DNA of 64,000 bases. Origin: Phymorhynchus buccinoides. Taxonomy: Eukaryota; Mollusca; Gastropoda; Neogastropoda; Raphitomidae. The DNA is taken from contig CM065700.1 in assembly GCA_017654935.2 (NCBI GenBank), forward strand, positions 50,077,927-50,141,926. Direction: 5' to 3'. Below, piece by piece: positions 58,201-64,000 of the stretch. The position numbers and the translations under genes were made by a program. Each line of letters opens with the position of its first letter. Position 1 is the stretch's first letter. The notes under the pieces were generated by a model, which was given only the letters and a program-made list of their open reading frames with translations, made no database searches and was not told the DNA's origin.

Positions 58201-61200
58201 TCAGTATTGCTTTTATCATGTGTGTCTGGACCGATGGGGTGAGTATCAGTATTGCTTTTATCCTCTGTGTGTGTGTGTATCTGCGTGCGTGCGTGTGCGT
58301 TTCTCTAAGTGTTTCAATGTATGTGTGCCAAAGCGCTATCTGAAATAATTTCAGTCCTTATAGTGGTGTTTAGTATTTGTTTCAAGCCTTGAAACTTTCG
58401 ATCTTCTTTCAGTTGTGCTTTGGACTAGACAGCCTGCTTTTGCTATGAATATCTGTTGTCCAGGCAGCACATTATTTTATGAGGATGAATCTCTGTATGG
58501 GTTAGTCTCCAGCCACATTGACCAAGGCAGTCAGGGCTGTTTCATTATGTTGTGATGAGGGTGGTGACAATGAAGGCGATGATGATAATGATGATGACGA
58601 TGATAATAATGATGATGGCGAGGATGATGATAATGATAATGCTGCTGATGATAATGATGATGAAGGTGATGATAATAATGATGATGAAGGCGATGATAAT
58701 GATGATGATGATAATGCTGCTGCTGCTGATGAAGGTGATGATATTAATGATGATGATGATGAAGGCAATGATGATGATGATAATGATGATGATGATAATG
58801 CTGCTGATGAAGGTGATGATGATAATGATGATGATGATAATGCTGCTGCTGCTGCTGATGATGATGAAGGTGATGATAATAATGATGAAGGCAATGATGA
58901 TGATAATGCTGCTGCTGCTGATGATGAAGGTGATGATAATAATGATGATGATGATGAAGGCAATGATGATGATAATGCTGCTGCTGATGATAATAATAAT
59001 GCTGCGGCTGCTGCTGCTGATGATGATGAAGGTGATGATGATGATGATGATTTATTTTTGCTGTACCCAGGGACAGTCCCAGCTATTGGGTGACGTAGCC
59101 ATGCTGGTGAAAGCTGTTGGTGCGTGTGAGTCACAGGGCATGACCCCTGAGTTCTGCTCCAAACACGGCATCCGCTACAAAGCCATGACGGAAGTCAGGA
59201 AGCTACGACAACAGCTCACCAAAGAAGGTGTGTATGTCTGTATGATTGTGTGTCTGCATGTCAGTCTATGGTTCTGTGGCTTCTGCTCAAAACTCGGCAT
59301 CCGTTGTTATAAAGCCATGACGGAGGTCAAAAAACTATGACAACAGTTGACCAAAGAAGGTGTGTGTGTATATATATATATGCGTCTGTTTCCTGATCTG
59401 TGTGTCTTGGTATGAGTCTCAGAGCATGACTCATAAGTTTTGTTCTCAGCACAGCATCAGTTATAAAACTATGATGGAGGTTAGGAACCTGTACCAGCTC
59501 ACCAAAGGTGTGTGTGTGTGTGTGTCTGTTTCTCTCTTTTTCTCTCTCTCTCTCTTTCTCTCTCTCTCTTTCTCTCTCACCCAGTCTGTTCGTGTGTGTG
59601 TCTTTCTTCTTCTTCGGTCGTTCAGTTTCCTGTTGATGTTATAGGAGTGCAAATGCATCATGATTCTGTTTTGTGCCTAACTAAGAAATAGTTACGCCCA
59701 GCATGTTGTCTTTGGCTAGAGAAAATATTTGTAAGAGTTTCTAGAACAAAGGCAGGAGAATGGACCAGCAAGGCAGAAAATAGTAGATAACAGTAAGCAA
59801 AGGGAAAAGGGAGAGTCAAAGAGAATGACAGATTAGAGGAAGTTACAAGCACAGAACTTCCAGAAGGTGGGGAAACTATTTGCACAAAAGACCCCTGATC
59901 TCCCTTCGTCAGTCTGACTTTGTGTGTCTATGTCTGCGTGAATTGTTTTTTATTGTGTGTGTGTGTGTGTGTTAAGGTTAAGTGCAATCTTATATGCAGA
60001 CATACATTTATTTGGTATTTCTATGCCCATAGACTAGTTATGGCAAGATTTCCAATAAGATTTAGAATTGTGTTGTGCAGTTTTTGTGCTCGAGTTCATG
60101 TATCATCCTGATGCTATTGATGGTGATGCCTCTAAAGATGGTAACAACAGCAATGATGGTGATAATATTCATCGTTATTTTCTGTTCCCAGTCAACCTGC
60201 GTGTTCCGGGCCTTAATTTATGCATCGACCCCAGCTTGGCCCCGCCCACTGACCCCCAGATGTTGGAGCTGAGGAAGATCGTCGCCACAGGACTGGCCGA
60301 TCATGTCGCCAGGTAAGTCAGGTTGTAGTGCGTAGAATGGACTGATCCTGTCAACAGGTTAAGTCAGGTTGTGGTGTGTAGAATGGACTGTTCCTGTCGC
60401 CAGGTTAAGTCAGGTTGTAGTGTGTAGAATGGACTGTTCCTGTCACCAGGTAACTCAGGTTGTAGTGTGTAGAATGGACTGTTCCTGTCACCAGGTAACT
60501 CAGGTTGTAGTGTGTATAATGGATTGTTCCTGTCACCAGGTAACTCAGGTTGTAGTGTGTAGAATGGACTGTTCCTGTCACCAGGTAACTCAGGTTGTAG
60601 TGTGTAGAATGGACTGTTCCTGTCACCAGGTAACTCAGGTTGTAGTGTGTATAATGGATTGTTCCTGTCACCAGGTAACTCAGGTTGTAGTGTGTAGAAT
60701 GGACTGTTCCTGTCACCAGGTAATTCAGGTTGTAGTGTGTAGAATGGACTGTTCCTGTCACCAGGTAACTCAGGTTGTAGTGTGTAGAATGGACTGTTCC
60801 TGTCACCAGGTAACTCAGGTTGTAGTGTGTAGAATGGACTGTTCCTGTCACCAGGTTAAGTCAGGTTGTAGTGTGTAGAATGGACTGTTCTTGTCACCAG
60901 GTAACTCAGGTTGTAGTGTGTAGAATGGACTGTTCCTGTCACCAGGTAACTCAGGTTGTAGTGTGTAGAATGGACTGTTCCTGTCACCAGGTTAAGTCAG
61001 GTTGTAGTGTGTAGAATGGACTGTTCCTGTCGCCATGTAAGTCAGGTTGTTTGTAGAATAGACTTGCTCTGTTGCTAGGTAAGTCATGTTGCTTGTAGAA
61101 TAGACTAGCCCTGTTGCTAGGTAAGTCAGGTTGTGTGTAGAATAGACTGGCCCTATTACTAGGTAAGTCAGGTTGCCTGTAGAATAGACTAGCCCTGTTG

Positions 61201-61543
61201 CTAGGTAAGTCAGGTTGTGTGTAGAATAGACTGGCCCTATTACTAGGTAAGTCAGGTTGCCTGTAGAATAGACTAGCCCTGTTGCTAAGTAAGTCAGGTT
61301 GAAGTGCATAAGTGTGAAGTGAAAACTGTCAGCCAATTTACTTGGTCCTTTCCAGCCCCAGCTGTGTGGAATTCTCTGCCCTCTTCTCTCCAACATTCTG
61401 GCTCAACATCTTTATTGTAAATCTCATTTGAAAGTCACGTCTTCCTTGTCAGTTATATCACTTTCTGTTTATGTGTGTGTGCGTGCTAGGTTTGTGTGTG
61501 TGTGCGATGTTCGAGTGTGTGTGTGTGTGTCGCGCGCAAAGTT

Positions 61544-61576
<33 letters not shown>

Positions 61577-61748
61577 ATGCAAAGTGTGTGTGTGTATGAG
61601 TGTCTCTGAGAGCAGGTATTTATGTTGGGGTTTGCACATGTGTGCATGCTTGTATGTGCGTGTATTAACATTGGACGATGTGTGTGTCCACAGACTGTGT
61701 GTGGACCCAGTGTCGGACTCCAGCGGTCAGCACAGGAACCCTTACCAG
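46501..61748 (+). CDS. DHX37: DHX37/Dhr1-like DEAH helicase, from motif VI to the C-terminal region (9 exons, partial)
   Basis: Exons: 46501-46576 (5' end in the gap), 47180-47276, 48029-48094, 49827-49908, 55919-56103, 57360-57431, 59071-59227, 60192-60312 and 61694-61748; all phases agree. The first holds helicase motif VI (QRTGRAGR) then GKCYR. Next come LYSSAVYKN, PEINRRPVDDLVLHMK and VVNFPFPTPP (winged-helix/ratchet region). Then AERLLLSLGALE, GQTMSQYPVAPRYACML, KKIWTDG, KAVGACESQGMTPEFC, HGIRYKAMTEVRKLRQQL and LADHVAR follow (OB-fold side). This order is that of DHX37. Motifs I-V are not in the window. The plus-strand placement conflicts with the minus-strand N-terminal exons at 1-2840. 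Confidence 0.88.
46690..46910 (+). repeat. Dispersed SINE-like repeat, copy
   Basis: CAAGGCAGTAAAAAATAGTA and CACAGAACTTCCAGAAGTTG match the copy at 59680-59900 (about 150-bp shared block). Confidence 0.6.
47180..47276 (+). CDS. DHX37: DHX37 exon
   Basis: RLYSSAVYKNHFEDHAVPEI, NRRPVDDLVLHMK; acceptor tggtttcag, donor AAG|GTAGTG. Confidence 0.9.
47680..48028 (+). repeat. DHX37 exon 5'-edge array, 116-bp unit, 3 extra copies
   Basis: Each unit has GATGGATTGTTTGATAACTA, TGTTGACGTCCTACAG and GCGATGGGCAT, the acceptor and first 11 bases of the exon at 48029. Confidence 0.92.
48029..48094 (+). CDS. DHX37: DHX37 exon
   Basis: 22 codons, AMGISKVVNFPFPTPPAGTQ IQ; acceptor cctatag, donor CAG|GTCAGT. 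Confidence 0.9.
48573..49720. repeat. Composite dispersed repeat: (TAA)n head, (CA)n, about 470-bp tail
   Basis: AATAATAATAATAATAAACG is followed by TATTTATATAGCGCTTTTTA and AAAGCGCTTTACAATC, about 580 bp of CA-rich simple sequence, then a block (GGTTTTCAGGTTTGTTTTGA ... GGGAGTTGCAGTAATCTAAT). From memory, such blocks are common interspersed repeats in marine invertebrates and fish. No intact ORF. Confidence 0.55.
49827..49908 (+). CDS. DHX37: DHX37 exon
   Basis: TAERLLLSLGALEVKQGSGV, KVIKGKK plus one base; acceptor tttgtcacag, donor AAG|GTCAGC. Confidence 0.88.
50169..50725 (+). repeat. About 95-bp satellite, 6 copies
   Basis: Unit TAGCCCCTTACCAGCACTGG, ATTCAAGCACTGCATGGTGA, TTTGTCCACTTTCCTAAGAC, GTGCAAATAGCATAAAATG. 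It is open on the minus strand, without protein character. Confidence 0.95.
50870..51010. repeat. Dispersed repeat related to the 8.4-8.9 kb array core
   Basis: GCCTTGCCCAGGGTACATCC, then CCAACCAATCC and GGCTGCAGCACTAAGAGTCA resemble the unit and flank at 8.8-8.95 kb. Confidence 0.45.
51062..54955 (+). repeat. 31-bp satellite, about 125 copies (3.9 kb)
   Basis: The unit is ATTCCATTACACTGTTATTA CATCAAACTGT. As 31 leaves remainder 1 after division by 3, successive units cycle through all three frames, and none contains a stop. This gives three overlapping ORFs of over 1100 codons that are not genes. Variants include GTGCATT, GTTAGTAC and AAATTGT. Confidence 0.97.
54950..55918 (+). repeat. DHX37 exon 5'-edge array, 58-59-bp unit, about 16 extra copies
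   Basis: The unit is ACATTGTATTACTGTGTCAT, TTCCCAG then TGGAGCCCACCCCCACCATC. The second part is the first 24 nt of the exon at 55919, so each unit has a full acceptor (TTTCCCAG or TCTCCCAG). It lies flush against the 31-bp satellite. Confidence 0.95.
55919..56103 (+). CDS. DHX37: DHX37 exon
   Basis: EPTPTITDLGQTMSQYPVAP, RYACMLASATSRPDLLPYVI, MAVAALSVDELFVDFQNADK E. The phase fits the single base left by the exon at 49908. Donor GAG|GTAATG. Confidence 0.92.
56297..56765 (+). repeat. About 62-bp satellite, 8 copies
   Basis: Unit TAACCCCTTCAAGACTTCAC, TGCCTGAGGCAAACATCAGT, ACTGGCCTGGGGTTGCCTAG. Intronic; diverged pieces continue to about 57000. Confidence 0.93.
57360..57431 (+). CDS. DHX37: DHX37 exon
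   Basis: DEDAKDATARKERIKKVKKI, WTDG; acceptor ctctctaag, donor GGG|GTGAGT. Confidence 0.85.
57432..58262 (+). repeat. DHX37 exon 3'-edge array, 45-47-bp unit, about 18 copies
   Basis: The unit is GTGAGTATCAGTATTGCTTT, TATCCTCTGTGTGTGGACCG, ATGGG. Each copy repeats the exon end (TGGACCGATGGG) and donor GGG|GTGAGT. Confidence 0.95.
58555..59050 (+). repeat. (GATGATAATG)n/(GCT)n microsatellite
   Basis: A GATGATGATAATGCTGCTGC-type block directly upstream of the exon at 59071. Confidence 0.95.
59071..59227 (+). CDS. DHX37: DHX37 exon
   Basis: GQSQLLGDVAMLVKAVGACE, SQGMTPEFCSKHGIRYKAMT, EVRKLRQQLTKE plus one base; acceptor tgtacccag, donor AAG|GTGTGT. Confidence 0.92.
59278..59515 (+). pseudogene. 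Two degenerate copies of the preceding exon's 3' edge
   Basis: FCSKLGIRCYKAMTEVKKL ends at a TGA (59280-59360, with AAAGAAG|GTGTGT kept). A second copy at 59414-59515 reads SQSMTHKFCSQHSISYKTMM and ends AAAG|GTGTGT. Confidence 0.85.
59680..59900 (+). repeat. Dispersed SINE-like repeat, best copy
   Basis: AACTAAGAAATAGTTACGCC through ATGGACCAGCAAGGCAGAAA to CACAGAACTTCCAGAAGGTG. Related copies are near 14325-14440 (inverted), 46690-46910 and, for the 3' end only, 25745-25790. No pol III boxes were verified. Confidence 0.6.
60192..60312 (+). CDS. DHX37: DHX37 exon
   Basis: NLRVPGLNLCIDPSLAPPTD, PQMLELRKIVATGLADHVA plus two bases; acceptor gttcccag, donor CAG|GTAAGT. Confidence 0.92.
60313..61310 (+). 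repeat. DHX37 exon 3'-edge array, 45-46-bp unit, about 21 copies
   Basis: The unit is GTAACTCAGGTTGTAGTGTG, TAGAATGGACTGTTCCTGTC, ACCAG, repeating the exon end (CATGTCGCCAG) and a GT donor. The right third is a diverged subfamily (GAATAGACTAGCCCTGTTGC). Confidence 0.95.
61694..61748 (+). CDS. DHX37: DHX37 exon (last one in the window)
   Basis: RLCVDPVSDSSGQHRNPYQ, with its first base completing Arg; acceptor gtccacag, donor CAG|GTCAGA. More exons are expected beyond 64000. Confidence 0.8.
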
Positions 61749-61867
61749 GTCAGAGTGCCTTGTCCATCACTGCACAGTGCTGGGCTCACTTTTCTCCTGA
61801 TGCTCTAAACATCCCACCCCATCCTGTCCTTCCCTGCTTAGCATCATTTTTCAGACTTCAAGCAAAG

Positions 61868-62037
61868 TACCTATATTTTCTGATTATAAGGTGCACCTTA
61901 TAAGGCGCACAGCCCAAATTTGACAAAGAATTCAAATTTTGTTCTTATATTTTCGGATGATTTTATTAGTCATATTATAAGGCGCGGGGGTATCTGTCTG
62001 GGGAAAAGTATCGCCTTGCAGTCCGTAAAATATGGTA
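61868..62037. mobile_element. MITE-like palindromic element, copy 3
   Basis: Left TACCTATATTTTCTGATTAT and right GCAGTCCGTAAAATATGGTA form inverted ends; AAGGCGCAC motifs as in copy 1. 170 bp. Confidence 0.7.
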
Positions 62038-62214
62038 GCTTGAAGTATTGAAATCGCCAATGTTCACCCCACTTCTGCCCTTTACGACAAGAAAAAAGAG
62101 TTTGTGTAAACTGTGTAGAAATGAAATGTCTTTGTATGATAGCATTACGTGTGTAGAGTTGAAAGACATTGAGGATAATTGAAACCATCCTGTGTCTGCT
62201 AGGTACAAGAACAA

Positions 62215-64000
62215 AAAATAATGTGTTGTGTAGTGTGCACTGTAATGTTTATTGTGTAAAAGTGATGTGATTGTGTTGTGTAGTGTGCACTGTAATGTTT
62301 ACTATGTAAAATTGACGCTTCTGTATGTAATTGTGTTGTGTAGTGTGCACTGTAATGTTTACTATGTAAAATTGACGCTTCTGTATGTAATTGTGTTGTG
62401 TAGTGTGCACTGTAATGTTTACTATGTACAAATGACACATCTGTATGTGATTGTGTAGTGTGCACTGTACTGTTTACTGTGTACAAATGACGCATCTGTA
62501 TGTGGTAGTGTGCACTGTATTGTTTACTGTGTAAAAATGACACATCTGTATGTGATTGTGTTGTGTAGTGTGCACTGTACTGTTTACTATGTACAAATGA
62601 CACATCTGTATGTGATTGTGTTGTGTAGTGTGCACTGTAATGTTTACTATGTACAAATGACACATCTGTATGTGATTGTGTTGTGTAGTGTGCACTGTAA
62701 TGTTTACTGTGTACAAATGACACATCTGTATGTGATTGTGTTGTGTAGTGTGCACTGTACTGTTTACTATGTACAAATGACACATCTGTATGTGATTGTG
62801 TTGTGTAGTGTGCACTGTACTGTTTACTATGTACAAATGACACATCTGTATGTGATTGTGTTGTGTAGTGTGCACTGTACTGTTTACTATGTACAAATGA
62901 CACATCTGTATGTGATTGTGTTGTGTAGTGTGCACTGTACTGTTTACTGTGTACAAATGACACATCTGTATGTGATTGTGTTGTGTAGTGTGCACTGTAC
63001 TGTTTACTGTGTACAAATGACACATCTGTATGTGATTGTGTTGTGTAGTGTGCACTGTACTGTTTACTGTGTACAAATGACACATCTGTATGTGATTGTG
63101 TTGTGTAGTGTGCACTGTACTGTTTACTATGTACAAATGACACATCTGTATGTGATTGTGTTGTGTAGTGTGCACTGTACTGTTTACTGTGTACAAATGA
63201 CACATCTGTATGTGATTGTGTTGTGTAGTGTGCACTGTACTGTTTACTGTGTACAAATGACACATCTGTATGTGATTGTGTTGTGTAGTGTGCACTGTAC
63301 TGTTTACTGTGTACAAATGACACATCTGTATGTGATTGTGTTGTGTAGTGTGCACTGTACTGTTTACTGTGTACAAATGACACATCTGTATGTGATTGTG
63401 TTGTGTAGTGTGCACTGTACTGTTTACTGTGTACAAATGACACATCTGTATGTGATTGTGTTGTGTAGTGTGCACTGTAATGTTTACTGTGTACAAATGA
63501 CACATCTGTATGTGATTGTGTTGTGTAGTGTGCACTGTAATGTTTACTGTGTACAAATGACACATCTGTATGTGATTGTGTTGTGCAGTGTGCACTGTAC
63601 TGTTTACTATGTACAAATGACACATCTGTATGTGATTGTGTTGTGTAGTGTGCACTGTAATGTTTACTATGTACAAATGACACATCTGTATGTGATTGTG
63701 TTGTGCAGTGTGCACTGTACTGTTTACTATGTACAAATGACACATCTGTATGTGATTGTGTTGTGTAGTGTGCACTGTACTGTTTACTATGTACAAATGA
63801 CACATCTGTATGTGATTGTGTTGTGTAGTCTGCACTGTAATGTTTACTATGTACAAATGACACATCTGTATGTGATTGTGTTGTGCAGTGTGCACTGTAC
63901 TGTTTACTGTGTACAAATGACACATCTGTATGTGATTGTGTTGTGTAGTGTGCACTGTACTGTTTACTGTGTACAAATGACACATCTGTATGTGATTGTG
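62215..64000 (+). repeat. 60-bp satellite, about 30 copies, continuing past the right edge
   Basis: Unit TGTTTACTATGTACAAATGA, CACATCTGTATGTGATTGTG, TTGTGTAGTGTGCACTGTAC. The minus strand is open for 594 codons because 60 is a multiple of 3; it is not a gene. Confidence 0.97.

Noticed and set aside
62199..63985. Minus-strand ORFs of 594 and 503 codons
   Set aside because: These are products of the 60-bp satellite, which stays in frame; two frames are open at once and nothing resembles a protein family.

Overview
The window looks like nuclear DNA of an invertebrate animal. The basis is long spliced genes with GT-AG (one GC-AG) introns, many CA/GT and GAT microsatellites, minisatellite arrays, non-LTR and MITE-like repeats, and a large Polinton/Maverick-type element. 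The repeat style resembles marine gastropod molluscs; that is an impression, not a proof.

Layout. (1) 1-2840, minus strand: the first three coding exons of a DHX37/Dhr1-type DEAH helicase, running off the left edge. A MITE-like insertion sits in its second intron. (2) 3.1-4.86 kb: a decayed non-LTR reverse transcriptase fragment, itself amplified as four 180-bp units. (3) 5356-32863, plus strand: 16 exons of VPS53, a subunit of the GARP/EARP endosomal tethering complexes, about 737 codons with the C-terminal end missing. (4) ~32.95-46.0 kb: a compact, AT-rich, intron-free Polinton-like element inside or just after VPS53. It has protein-primed DNA polymerase B, a capsid-like gene with a frameshift, a packaging ATPase, a retroviral-type integrase and nine further ORFs, most of unknown function. 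It is cut by (5) a run of exactly 500 N at 46001-46500. (6) 46501-61748, plus strand: nine exons of DHX37 from helicase motif VI onward. (7) A 60-bp satellite fills the right end.

Three observations stand out. First, most exons of both host genes are bordered by duplicates or tandem arrays whose unit is an exon edge with its splice site; several arrays hold 17 to about 40 copies of a working-looking donor or acceptor. Second, DHX37 is split: its 5' exons lie on the minus strand at the left and its 3' half on the plus strand after the N-run. This is best explained by a wrongly oriented contig. Third, the Polinton-like element carries a set of small membrane and structural ORFs, and no adenovirus-type protease is visible.

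How the genes work: VPS53 acts in endosome-to-Golgi retrograde transport and DHX37 in small-subunit ribosome assembly (U3 snoRNA release). They sit head to head about 2.5 kb apart, which allows a shared promoter region. The element's genes would serve its own replication (PolB), integration (integrase), particle building (capsid-like proteins) and DNA packaging (ATPase).
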